Positions 19,941 to 31,100 of a stretch of 64,000 bases of DNA are shown piece by piece (position 1 is the stretch's first letter; every line of letters starts with the position of its first letter). Both the position numbers and the translations under genes were made by a program. The notes beneath the pieces are model-generated. The model saw only the letters and a program-made list of their open reading frames with translations, was not told the origin of the DNA and searched no databases. Origin of the DNA: Azolla caroliniana (lineage: Eukaryota; Polypodiophyta); assembly GCA_043228905.1 (NCBI GenBank), contig JBHGNT010000012.1, forward strand, positions 17,112,001 to 17,176,000, read 5' to 3'.

Positions 19941-21104
19941 TTATTCGTTTGACTCCTCTTCTAATTGTCTTAGGACTTCAAATTTATTGGACAAGGGTGG
20001 ATTATTCATAATATTAGATTCACTAACTACTTCTAAAATGTTGGACTCATTTTTATTGTCATAGTGAATTTGATTTACCTGACGTCTCGGCCTACGGGAG
20101 CAATGAATGGCTATATGTCCTGGACCTCCACAATATAAGCACAGATGGTTTGCTCGACGACGTTGCTTCTCTTCGTCTGACAAGGGTCCTCGTCGTTGAG
20201 TCATATCGATCTCCATGGGTGTAGGACTATCCATTGGGACTAGACTACGTGTTTGCCTTGGAGTTGGAGCAGGGCTATACATTTGCATTGGGGATGATTG
20301 CGCCGTTACTGATGCATAAGTTGGTGTGAATCTAGATCTTGTTATTTGTTGTTGTCGCTCACATCGATGCTCAAAAAGGCGATTATCACACCGTATTGCT
20401 TGACTAATAGCTTCTGTAAGTGACCTTGGATCCTCGGGGAAGGTAAGAAGTAAGTCTTTGACATCACTACGAAGGCCTGAACGGAATTGCTCCATTAGGG
20501 CTTGTTCAGCCCAAGGAATATCGCTTGCGATGAGACGGAAATTGGCAGCATATGTTGAAGCTGGTTGATCACCTTGACGAAGTGTATGAATCTTGTTGAT
20601 AGCTGTTCTCGCCCCATCAATATCTCCGAAACAAGCCTTTAATTCCTTGATAAATTCCTCGAAATTATTCAGTAGAGGAGAATTGGTCTCTAGCAATGGA
20701 GCAAACCACGACAACACTATGCCAATCAATAAAGTGCCCACTAGCCCGACTCGTGATGCATCTCTTGGATAACGTGCGGGATGCATTTGAATCACCAACC
20801 GTACTTGATTCAAAAAACCTCGGAAATGCGCCCTCGACCCATCAAATTTAGTTGGGAGGCTAATTTTGGGCTCCTTGATAAGTCCCTGACCTTCAACCCT
20901 TTGTTGTTGTAACACGACGATTGTCGACTCTAACTGTTGCACTCGTCGCGTGAACTCCTCTTGTTGTTGTTGCTTCTCTATAGTAACCTTTTGTAGATCC
21001 CCAAGTAGACGTTGATTCTCTACTTCAAGAGATGCGAACTTGGATTTAAGGTTCTCCATTTCTGCAACAAGGGTGAGATATTCTTCTAAGTTAATGGCAG
21101 CCAT
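19941..21104 (-). CDS. Gypsy-H gag
   Basis: This open frame has 387 codons and no visible break. The first 70 residues are Leu/Glu/Lys-rich (LVAEMENLKSKFASLEVENQ) and predict a coiled coil. A retrotransposon gag core follows (KFDGSRAHFRGFLNQVRLVI, SWFAPLL, LRQGDQPASTYAANFRLIA). A CCHC zinc knuckle, CLYCGGPGHIAIHC, lies at about residues 322-335. The start ATG is about 90 bases inside the LTR end. It would form the virus-like particle in the cytoplasm. The coiled-coil start and the core resemble Tf2/Sushi-type gags. Confidence 0.85.
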   Translation of the reverse strand: MAAINLEEYLTLVAEMENLKSKFASLEVENQRLLGDLQKVTIEKQQQQEEFTRRVQQLESTIVVLQQQRVEGQGLIKEPKISLPTKFDGSRAHFRGFLNQVRLVIQMHPARYPRDASRVGLVGTLLIGIVLSWFAPLLETNSPLLNNFEEFIKELKACFGDIDGARTAINKIHTLRQGDQPASTYAANFRLIASDIPWAEQALMEQFRSGLRSDVKDLLLTFPEDPRSLTEAISQAIRCDNRLFEHRCERQQQITRSRFTPTYASVTAQSSPMQMYSPAPTPRQTRSLVPMDSPTPMEIDMTQRRGPLSDEEKQRRRANHLCLYCGGPGHIAIHCSRRPRRQVNQIHYDNKNESNILEVVSESNIMNNPPLSNKFEVLRQLEEESNE

Positions 21105-21129
21105 GGTTTCAGGATGGTTACAAAGGAGG

Positions 21130-21185
<56 letters not shown>

Positions 21186-21194
21186 GAATCAAAC

Positions 21195-21638
21195 TGTCAG
21201 AACCAAGGATAAAAGATAGAGTGATAGAAGAAGGATATTAGAGAACACTAGAAGAAAGGAACCAAATACTAAGAGAAGAATGGATGTATAAGATAGAGAA
21301 AGAAAGAGAATGGATACAAGATATGTAATGAGAGCTAAAGACTGGTGTTGATTCGAATTGATTTGAGAATACATGTATGCGCTTATTTAAAGGTTCCTAT
21401 AGAATAGCTTAGAGATTTCTAGAATGTTCTAGAATGTTCTAGACCTAGAATGCTCTAGGACATTCTAGAACATTCTAGAATAATGTAGAGTTTTTACAAT
21501 AATCAATGTAATACAAGAAGTAGCTTTTATTGTTTCATATAACAATAAGCTATCTTAATGGTTGAGGTTTTCAAGTATGAATTACAAGGTTCGAGGTTCA
21601 AGTCCGGGTGACGCCATAATGGTCATGTGTTCATGACA
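21195..21638 (-). repeat. Gypsy-H 5' LTR
   Basis: It has the same length and termini as the 3' LTR. Its heat-shock-type array is at about 21418-21490. The TATA position reads TTTAAATA on the minus strand where the 3' LTR reads TATAAATA, which may weaken this copy. Confidence 0.9.
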
Positions 21639-22189
21639 CTCAGTTCCCTCCTAGATAGTTGGGAGACGCTAGTTGTCACTTTGGGCAACGCCGAGCCGGA
21701 AGGAAAGCAGTTGTCCCTAGCAAGGGTAAAATCGAGCTTGCTAGATGAAGAAGCTCGCCGGAAGGACCGGGAGTCCGGAACTGATCCGAAGGCCTTGGTC
21801 ACGGAAGATGACCATTACCGAGGAAGAAGCCGGTATTAGAGTCCCGAAAACCGGGACAAATTGGGGACGAGGTCAAAGTCGAGGGGGAGGCCTACTTGCT
21901 TCTTTTGTGGGAAGTCAAGGCATTTCCAAAAAAACTGTTGGCATTTCCGGAAAGAGAAAGGAACCGACAGTGCCAATTCGAAGAAGGGTTCGGACCAGAA
22001 AGGCTCGGATCATAAGGGAACGTCGGCAATCGCGACAAGTGAAGAAGAACTAATGCTCATTACCGAGGAGAATGAGTTAAACCTTGTCGGCGATGAGACA
22101 ACATGGGTTGTTGATTCCGGAGCGTCGTTCCACCTGACACCGGACTGGAGATGCTTCTCATCCTACATAGCTGGAGATCACAGTTGTGT
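21639..22189 (+). pseudogene. Copia-3 gag end, zinc knuckle and protease start
   Basis: The frame continues from 15860. It shows LARVKSSLLDEEARRKDRES, then a stop (TAG, 21837-21839), the CCHC knuckle CFFCGKSRHFQKNC and the protease motif WVVDSGASFHLTP. It lines up with copia-2 to the codon for HSCV and ends abruptly at about 22189, where unrelated sequence begins. Integrase and most of reverse transcriptase are missing. Confidence 0.82.
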
Positions 22190-25100
22190 CTTCTAAAAGC
22201 CTATACACATAATCGTAATCATCTAGTCTTGCATTAAAAATACCTTCGATGTAGAATGTCCCTGCAGATACAAAATTTTCCCAAGCATCTACAATATTCT
22301 GGGTTGCACATTGTTTACAAACCGTGCACTTCAATATATAGAAATCAACATCCTCTATTGCCTTCTTCTGCATTTACAACAAAATTATCCCCAACATTTA
22401 TGACATCACTCAGAGTATCTCCACGGCCCTGATATGTGAAGTCAGTATTGTTTTCTGTTTCTCCATCCACCACTTCCTTATCATTCAATGTATGGTACTC
22501 TCAATTCTGAAGATATGCTTTGTTTAAACAATACCTCCAATTTCCCTACACACAATGGAAGCAAAAATAAGTTAATTCTCTAACCGCAATACAATGACAA
22601 TCACACCTAGAATAACCTCGAACAGCATGGAGAGATCGCAATTCGGGAATTCCTTGGCACTCCCATGTCTTCTTCCCCAAATACACATTTGATATCTCAA
22701 ACCTGCGAGGAATAAACACCAGTTGCACTCGTTGACATATTAGCTCTTAAAAATTCGACCACATGTGCTACACAATTCATATGCACACCATATCCCTTTA
22801 GTTGTTCATGGGTAAGTGCCCGCTTTATAACTGCACATGCTCCATCATGTTCACCTTTACCATGGCCGATCCCAAAAAAAAATCATCTCATCTCCAAACC
22901 TGTTACAGAAGGATACATCCCAAAAAAATAAAATGGACGTCTAGCCTTAAATTGTGATGCAACTCCGTCAGACCAGACCCAATGTTGAGCCAACACCAAA
23001 TGTTGACGTAATAACCATTGCTAATGTAACTTAAAGCAGTGTTGGACAAACAATGTATCATGCTTCTTATCATCAGAAATAAAAAAATGAATTACTTTCT
23101 TAACATCACTTGAAACTCGAAAATATGTTATGTGCACAAAAATGGTTACTTGCACTTAACACCAATGCATGAATTGAATTTCATCTACTGCTTGAAAGTA
23201 TAATTCTCTGCGAAATCTACTACTGAAGTCTGAGACTACTACATCATTTGGAAAATTAGATATAGAGTCTTAAACTGATGGGCCTGCCATGAATAAATGA
23301 AGTTGTGTTTAATGAACTTTCCTAGAGATACTACAAATAGAGATGTTGAATCCCTTGGTTTAAGCGACTTCCTAACTAGATCCTTTCTTTTACACACCCT
23401 TCCTTTGAAATTGGTGTCCACAAACTCAAAAAACTTGATAGGGATTAATATTTCACTACTCAACTCTTTTGGACACCACCTAAATCTACTAGGTCCACAA
23501 TCTTGACATAAACCCTTGCCACATTTATAACCGTGGAAGACAACCTCAAATTCTCTCAGATACAATACTGAATCTAAAAGATCACTCATAGAAGAGATAC
23601 CATGCTCTGATGATTTACAGTGCTCTTGCAGGCTAGATCGACAAATTGGGCACTCACAAGTGCAGACTGCATCCTCTAGGGAGGAGCTATGGTGACGTCG
23701 TAGATTAACAGAGTCCTTGAGAAAACCCATTTGTACATGGTAAATGCAACATGTGTATCGATCCTTTAAGGGTCTCACAAAGTGTGGCTTAAGAGACTCA
23801 AATGTTCGTAGTTGAACTTTGATATTTGGATGCATTCGCTTAAACCTAATAAATAAATCTACTTGCGTATTAAAAAGGGAGTACAGTGAGTATTCTAATG
23901 CTACTTGATGTAGCTAGTTAGATGTAGTGTGGTAGCTAATTAGCTATTTTGATGTAGCTAATTAGCTATTAAGAGTAGCTATTTAGCTATTAAGAGTAGT
24001 TAAATACCTATTACCAATAGATGATTAGCTATTACCAATGGCTAGTTAGTTATTTCTAGTAGCTAGTTAGCTATGATCATATTCTGATGTAGCTAATTAG
24101 CTTTTGTGGTAGCTAGTTAGCTATATGCAATAGCTAATTAGCTCTTACTAGTAGCTAGTTAGTTATGCTCATATTCTGATGTTAATTAGCAATAGTTGTA
24201 GCTAATTAACTAATAATAGCTAGTTAGCTATTGCCGATAGCTAATTAGCTATTAGTAGTAGCTCATTAGTTATTAACAGTAGTTAATTAACTATTAAGAG
24301 TAGCTTATTACCTATTACCAATAGTTAGTTATCTATGATCATATTCTAATGTAGCTAATTAGCTTATAATAGCTAGTTAGTTATTGGCAATAGTTATTTA
24401 GCTATTACTAGTGGCTAGTTAGCTATGGTCATATTCTAATGCTAATTAGCAACGATTGTAACTAACTAGCTATTACCAGTAGCTAGTAAGAGAGACAGTT
24501 AGCTAAACCGATTATGTAGTTAAGTAGGAGACATAGCTATCTAGACCTGATGTTGCTAACTAGCTATGCCCCTACAAAATGTAGCAAATTAGCTATGGCC
24601 AATACCATATGTCGCTAATTAGCTATGCCTGATCCCTGATGTAGTTAATTACCTAGTGATTGTAATCTCAATAGTTTATAGACTTGTGACAATAAGCTCA
24701 AAAATCAAAACAAAAGTTGAGATAAATGTAAATACATGAGGTACACCAAGAAGATGAATGGGATGCTCCTCATATTGACTCCTTCCAACACGTTCTTGCA
24801 TAAATCCTTCTTATTGGGTGAAACCCTACTCTCATTAGTCCAAAATATGGTGATTATATCCTTGATTTCTGATGTTATGGGTGACATTGTATTACATCTT
24901 GTTGTTAGCTTTAGCAAACTAGTTCCTTCACCACTTGAAATAATCTAGTTCATTGTATTGTAGACACTTTTTCTACTAACACTGATTACCTTAGATAGCA
25001 CATTGATGTTAAGATTGTCAACATCACTATTAAGTAAAATCATTAGACTGGACCTTTTTAAGACAAGATCATCTTCTGACTTGCTCATGGATAGGAAACT

Positions 25101-25600
25101 ATTACAGAGATTATTTACTAGTACAAATGTTATGTTTGCATTAAGACCATCACAATCAACTAACTCCCTTATCAATGGATCATTTAATATTCCAGAAAGC
25201 ACTACCTTCTTATCTTCATTGCCGATGTGCCTGATCTAAACATTGAAACAGTCTACAACCTTTCTATCTATGATAGTAGTTTCATTACTTCCATTCTGAA
25301 TGGTATTCAGACCTACATTACAACCAATATTATCCTTACCTTTAGTGAATGTGTCTTTCTTATCCTTCAACATTTGACGATATTTCCTTTTCTTTTCTTC
25401 CCAATACTTTTGTATCGCTTGTTGTGTACTAATAGTGTCATCCCTATCTTGATGATCCAAGAGGGCTGTTTGTAAACACCCTCCTTCCCCTTCAATTTGG
25501 CTTGAGATATTCATTAGTAAATTGAAACAAAAAATAGACACGTAGCTAGTTACTAAACCACATGCAAACCGGTTATTGACTGAGGAAAACTATACACAAG
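22190..25600 (-). pseudogene. Degenerate multi-exon transposase-like gene, superfamily not identified
   Basis: Read on the minus strand, one frame is open from about 25541 to 24705 with only two stops (25236, 24945). It includes ILNDPLIRELVDCDGL, FLSMSKSEDDLVLKRSSL and TNESRVSPNKKDLCKNVLE. A likely intron (about 24750-23850) follows. The next exon starts near FKRMHPNIKVQL and contains FVRPLKDRYTCC and paired Cys motifs (CTCECPICRSS, CGKGLCQDC). After VVDFAENY a frameshift leads to DEIQFMHW, ISDDKKHD, HWVWSDGVASQFK and GIGHGKGEHDGACAVIKRAL. It ends near NFVVNAEEGN and FYILKC. The DFAENY, SDG..QFK and GHGKG..DG set recalls transposase-like proteins annotated as uncharacterized in many eukaryotes. 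I cannot assign a superfamily. Confidence 0.6.
23895..24660. repeat. AGCTAATTAGCT palindromic tandem array
   Basis: About 770 bp consist of loosely spaced copies of TAGCTAATTAGCTA and variants such as TAGCTAGTTAGCTA, separated by 5-25 bases of AT-rich sequence. The core is a perfect palindrome. It lies in the predicted intron of the transposase-like gene. A lone copy occurs at about 26194-26207. Confidence 0.8.
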
Positions 25601-25659
25601 ATTATACAGAAGATAATCAGTAGACGAAGATGTAGATGCAATGGCTACCAGTTGGAGCG

Positions 25660-25990
25660 AACAGTTATTGCAATCCAGGACCGAACAGTGGCGGCAACTA
25701 AGAGTACAATGGTGACAATGGAGGAGAGAACTCCGTTGGATCGAACTGTGACAGCAATCCAGGACCGAACAGTTGCGGCAATTGAGTGTAGAATGGCGGC
25801 AATGGAGAAGTGAACTCCATCGGATCGAACAATGGTAGCAATCCAGGACCGAAGAGTGGCAGCAACTGAGTGTAGAATGGCAGCAATGGAGTGAACTCTG
25901 TCGGATCAAACTGTGGAAGCAATCCAGGACCGAACAATGGCGGCAATTGAGTGTAGAATGGCAGCAATGGAGGAGTAAACTCAATAGGAG
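25660..25990 (-). repeat. About four copies of an 81-84-bp tandem repeat with open proline-rich frame
   Basis: The unit includes CAATCCAGGACCGAAC and GAGTGTAGAATGG. On the minus strand three units read through without a stop, each giving a 27-residue block (LPFYTQLPPLFGPG then LLPQFDPTEF). The last unit has a stop. It lies just upstream of, and in frame with, the first open exon of the transposase-like gene, so it may have been its N-terminus. It could also be a chance minisatellite. Confidence 0.6.
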
Positions 25991-26324
25991 CGAACAGTGG
26001 CAGTAATCTAAGCCTGAATAGTCACAAAGTGATGGCCAACGTGATGTGGCAATGGATCATGCATAATGAACCTAGGAATTTGGTATATAATTTATGGTGC
26101 ACATTTATGGTGTTCATTTATATAATTAAAACATTCTAATGTTTTAATTCATGGTGCAAAAATAACTAGTTATCATTGGTAGCTTTTTGCATAGCTAATT
26201 AGCTATGTTAATTGTTTCCACTTCCACACTTTCATTTCTGTTTCTCTCTGTATTTGCTTGTACCCATTCTACATTTGACTCGGTTATGGAGGAGTGCCTG
26301 TTTTTCGTATCACCAATTGTTGAA

Positions 26325-27280
26325 CAGGACCCGAAGAAAAATAGAAGTTTGAAGAAGACCCTGAGTAGGTCCTTCTCGATGAAGGACATGGGTTCGGCAA
26401 AGCAAATCTTGGGAATGCACATTGTCCGAAACAAGACAAAGAAGTTTTATGGTTGTCACAGGAGAAATACATGCCAAAGGTGCTCCAGAGGTTCAACATG
26501 TAGAATTCAAAATTGGTCGGTTCGACACTGTCGACAAACTGCAAGCTGAGCAAAAACCAATGTCTGAAAACAAAAGGGGAGAAAGTTGAGATGATGAATG
26601 TCCCCTATGCCTCAGCAATCGAAAGCCTAATGCATGCAATGGTTTGCACCAGGCTAGACATTGGCTATGTAGTCAGAGTCGTTAGCCGTTTTATGAGCTA
26701 TCTCAACAAAGAACATTGGACGGCGGTCAAATGGATACTTCGGTACCTGAGAGGCACCTCGAGCGTGTGTCTTCGATTTGGCTCAAGTAACCCCACATTG
26801 GAAGGCTATGTATACTGATTCGGACATGTCGGCTGATGCGGATACCAGCCAATCCACAACTGGATACGTAATGACTTATGGAAGGGGAGTTGTTTCGTCA
26901 CAGTCGAGACTGTAGAAGGTTGTGGCGCTATCAACCACGGAAGCCGAGTATATGGCCACAATAAAAGCCAACAAGGAAATAATATAGAGGAAGCAGTTCA
27001 TCAGAGAGTTGGGGATTCGACAAGAGGAATTCTGACTCTACTGCGATAACCAGAGTGTCATCCACCTTGCGAAGAATGTCACCTACCACTCAAGGACCAA
27101 GCACATCCAAAGGAGATACCATTGGCTCCGAGAGCAAGTAGAAGAAAATGAGTTTGCTCTGATGAAGATCCACACATCTAAAAACGAATCAAACATGCTA
27201 ACGAAGGTGTTGTTGGCCGAAAAGCTGGACGCATGTCGACGGAGAGTTAGATTGATGAAGCGCCCCCATGCCAGAGTGAA
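26325..27280 (+). pseudogene. Copia-3 reverse transcriptase end and RNase H
   Basis: Homology to copia-2 resumes near 26350 (SMKDMGSAKQILGMHIVR). It continues through YASAIESLMHAMVCTRLDIG, VKWILRYLRGT, STTEAEYMA and YHSRTKHIQRRYHW. At least two frameshifts (about 26450 and 26810) and several stops break it. It is followed by a polypurine tract and an LTR in the right order for the 3' end of copia-3. Confidence 0.82.
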
Positions 27281-27289
27281 GGGGGAGTT

Positions 27290-27545
27290 TGTTGGGAAAC
27301 AGGTCCCTCCGGATGGGAAGAGTACAAGTTGAATTGAATAGGGAAAATTGATTTTGGAAAAATCGACTGGCCGAAAATTGAATGTTAATTGATTTGGCTA
27401 ATAGCTGCGAAGCCGATTCAGAGGCTATATTTGTAAATAGCCATAAATTTTGTATATGTCTATATATATCTAAGGCAACCATTAAGTTGTAGTAGTTGTA
27501 GTATATCATAGTTGTATAGTTATTGACGAGGTCGTTGCCTCTGTA

Positions 27546-27590
<45 letters not shown>

Positions 27591-27867
27591 TTGAGAGTTA
27601 GTGAATGTCTACTCTGTAATCGTCTGTCTGTCAGACGAAGAAAATCTCGAGGTCGTTGCCTTAGAGTTTCTTATTTTACTTCCTCTCATAGTGATTTAGT
27701 TTGGAGTTTGTGAGCTCCATGTGGTTTTTCCCATTCAGGTTTTCCACGTTAATATTCGTGTCTCTGTACCTTTTTTTTTCGTTTTCTGTCTGGGCATTGT
27801 CTTACTCAGTTCTTTACATCCGAATACGTATACGAGAAACTGGTTGTGGCTGGTAACGATCCCAACA
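27290..27867 (+). repeat. Copia-3 3' LTR
   Basis: It begins TGTTGGGAAAC directly after GAAGGGGGAGTT (polypurine tract) and probably ends GATCCCAACA at 27867, giving matched TGTTGGG/CCCAACA ends and about 578 bp. It contains a TATA-like TATATATATC near 27462-27472 and a TG/GA microsatellite (27550-27590). The matching 5' LTR is not in the window. Confidence 0.7.
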
Positions 27868-28136
27868 AATTGTGCGTGGTGAAGAGAGTGAGTGTGTGTG
27901 TAACCATCAGTTAGACGAAGAAGAGCTCAAGGTTGTTGCATGTGAGTCTCTTTGTATTCTCTCTTCATATAGTGGAACAGTTCGAAGTCTGTAGGCTCCC
28001 CTGGTTTTTCCCATTTCACAGTTCCACGTTAATATCTTGTGTTTCATTGTTTGTGTCATTTTTTGTTTTGGTTTGTTTCCTCTTGTCGTTGCACTTGACT
28101 TGCTATTCGGTTGTGGCCGGTCTCTCATTTACAACA
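27868..28136 (+). repeat. Fragment of an older copia LTR (R-U5 part)
   Basis: The segment repeats the second half of the copia-3 LTR in diverged form (GACGAAGAAGAGCTC, GGTTTTTCCCATTTC, CCACGTTAATAT, CGGTTGTGGCCGG). The simplest reading is that copia-3 inserted into an older LTR. A partial tandem duplication is also possible. Confidence 0.55.
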
Positions 28137-31100
28137 AGTTTATAATAGTTATTGGCCAAATCTATTTCTAGATATTTGTGGATGCAATAAGAGGAATGCA
28201 TGATTACTAGTATGATGGTATTTAGTGTCAAGTATGTTAACTAGTATCATGTTTCTTTCTTTATGTGCGCCATATTCTCAAAGGTCAAATGCATTCTACA
28301 TATATCGTGTGTACATATAACATTTTGGTGTTTCTGAATTGTGCTTTTCTGTACCCAATATACGCAATATATGTATGCATATGCATCTTATAAAATCAAC
28401 CTTATATGAATATTGCAGAAGATATGCGTGGATGCACATTTAAGATTTTCATTGCAAAAGGAGCTCAAGCCCAATGACATCTAGACATTAGGAAAGATTG
28501 TGTTGCCCAATGTATAACATCAAAACTCTTAGGTAGTATGATCATCATAATAGTTTGAATGCCTATGTGAATGCATATATTATTAAGAGGTTAATGATAA
28601 GGGCGTTAACAGAGCCCCCCTATCGATATGTTCATACTAAATTAGATACAATTAAATGTTTTTTTTGTCGGAGAGAAAAACTTAGTGTTTGTTCTAGTGG
28701 TGCAACAACTTTATGCTCAACTATATGAGCTTCTAGGGATACAAGATCATCTATTGGTCTTAAATGTTATTGTGAGAAACATTTCCACAAATCTAAGCTG
28801 AGGTGGTGATGACATGTTATTGTTGGTATGAAAATCTTGGATGTGTGCCTAATCTTGTTGTCATTCTAAATGGACGTCGATGCATATCTTCAATTGAGTT
28901 GATCTAAGCAACTTAGGTCATAGAGAAACATTGATTGGTGATTGTAAATTTGACTCCTAGATGGATATTTGAATCCATGAGTGCAATTTTTCAGTGATTT
29001 CAAATGTGTGGAATAGAGTTGTCTCAAATCAAGAACCTTTGGCAAGACAAACTTCCAAGTAAGACTAGTGAGTATGTACGAGCTGAATGCAAAAGGCGTG
29101 GCCTTTCTTGGCCTTCAATCTTGTATTTTTATTGTGAAATAAAAAAGAAGATTTTGACGTCATGTATCTTGGTAACTCTAGGCTAATTTCTACTTCGGCA
29201 ACAAAGAGTCATTTTCAAGGGAATCTAGCATTCATCCTTAGCTTTTTTTTCTTTAGTAAATTAGTGCATATAGTGAGATTTGAACTAGAGTACATATGTT
29301 TGTGTGTATGTGTATAAAGCTTTTCTCTTCGTCATTTAATCAATTAGTGCATAGAATGAGATTTGAACATGAGTGCCTATGTATGTATTAATGAATTCTC
29401 TACTTTTGGAGTATTTAATAGATAAACTAGTGACTTGTGTTGTTTTTAACCACCTACTAGTATTGGCTCTCTTGTTAGCTTTATTTGTTCTCACTAGTAT
29501 GTGAGTGTGATGGATTATACCAACAAGCCCTCTTCTCCATCTTCCCATGGGAACCACATCAATGCAAAATGTATCTTCTATGCAAGTGTAAACAAATCTT
29601 TTACTCGCTTTGATTTTTTCAAGGAGAACTCATTATATTTCTCCCAATTTTCTATTTGCTCCTTTTAGATTTTGATGTATTGAGGTTTCATAATGTTAAC
29701 GTTAACATAGATTTTGGATGTATATCCGTATATATTATATATGTATGCATTCTCCCTATTTGTGGTTCTGGTGTTCTCGATTAATCAAAGCGTGGTTGGT
29801 TGAGTTGTCTATGTGCATTCTTACATGTAATTAATTATGAGTTAATGCTTAATTCCTAGTTGAGGCATTAGTTAGCTCTTAGTAAAGAGTCAAAAGCAAG
29901 AGAGGGGAGGAAGTGATCACACAAATCATGGTATACGAGTCTTAGTAGCTCACGTGCACATACAACCATTCATGCCCATTTTGCTATCGAAAGGGTATAT
30001 GGTAACTTGACCCCAACATACAATTTTGGCAAGGAGATAACTCCTACCGAAATGAAGAACTACACTCAATTGGACACACCTCGACATGACATAACATGTT
30101 TCCCCTTTAGGTTTCTCTAAATTTAGCACATGCATTTGTTTTCTCGGGTTGAGAGAAATTATTGAGTCATTGAGAGAGCCAGAGCTTTACCTTCACCATC
30201 ATATAAGGTTGTTTATTATTACCTTAGGTATTGCGTATGTAGTAAATTTGGAGTTTAAGAAATGGGTTCTTGTTTGGGTTCATGGAGTATAACAATAGTT
30301 TCATAAGTTAAAAGGAAAATTGATTTGTCAATTTTTGCAACTAAACTCTACAGGCACCTTGTTCTGGAGGAGTTGCCTTTATGTCAGTTAATATTGCAAC
30401 GTCGTAGAGGGTTTGCTTTGCCATAAGATCCTTACTATTGCAATAAGAATAACATGATTTTTTGCAGTCATATTGTTTTAATATAAGCATACATTTGCAA
30501 ATAGAAAAAAGAGAGAGAAGGGAGGGATAGGAAGAGTTGTGGGTGTAGGGTCAATTAATAAGCTTGTCCTAAACTCTAAAGTCAATCATTTTGGTTGTTT
30601 GGCGGAAACCAAAAGATCATTTGTTCAATTCCTACGCCCCAAAAGAGCCATGTAGTGTAGAACAAATAATGAGACCAAACCTTGGTGCATAGGTTTGGAA
30701 GACATAGTTTTTTAAGTGAGAGTGAGAATGAGCATGTGTGAGTTATAGCATGGGTAGTAAGGTTGTCTAAGAAGTAAGTGTGACTTTCCGTGATAATTTG
30801 GAAAGGTCACTTGGCAGAGCCAAGAAGAAGCATTGAATCCATACATTCAACATTGGCATATGGTAAAATATTAAAAATAATGTGAATTGCACTTTTGTAG
30901 TCGTCTAGTAAATCAAGAAATTAGTGAGATTTGAACAATTGATGAATCAGTTGCTAAAAAATACAAGTTGTCACTTGGGTACAACCTAAAAATACATCGT
31001 AGTGTTGGAATATAACCCTACTTTATCCTTTCACGATGCAATAAGCAAGCTCCAAGAAACTAGAAGTGCAAATCAAAAGGTTAGGTGCTTTAGAAAAAGA

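Larger units (their letters stand above)
15861..21638 (-). mobile_element. Gypsy-H, nearly full-length chromodomain Ty3/gypsy element
   Basis: The element is 5,778 bp with two 444-bp LTRs differing at about seven sites by eye. Flanks are CTCGG and CTCAG (four of five matching). The minus-strand order is LTR, gag (21104-19941), protease-RT-RNase H-integrase-chromodomain (19914 to 16316), polypurine tract and LTR. A GA microsatellite at about 21134-21180 occupies the leader. I see no canonical TGG primer-binding site: the LTR is followed by GTTTGATTCGAATTC. Coding carries one frameshift and two stops. The LTRs hold heat-shock-factor-like sites. Confidence 0.9.

Noticed and set aside
22190-26324. 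Transposon ends (terminal inverted repeats) around the transposase-like gene
   Set aside because: I could not find matching ends or a target duplication. The left junction may be a deletion breakpoint.
27868-28136. Continuation of the copia-3 3' LTR
   Set aside because: The inverted termini TGTTGGG/CCCAACA place the LTR end at 27867. The following part repeats R-U5 in diverged form, so I treated it as an older LTR remnant. This remains open.
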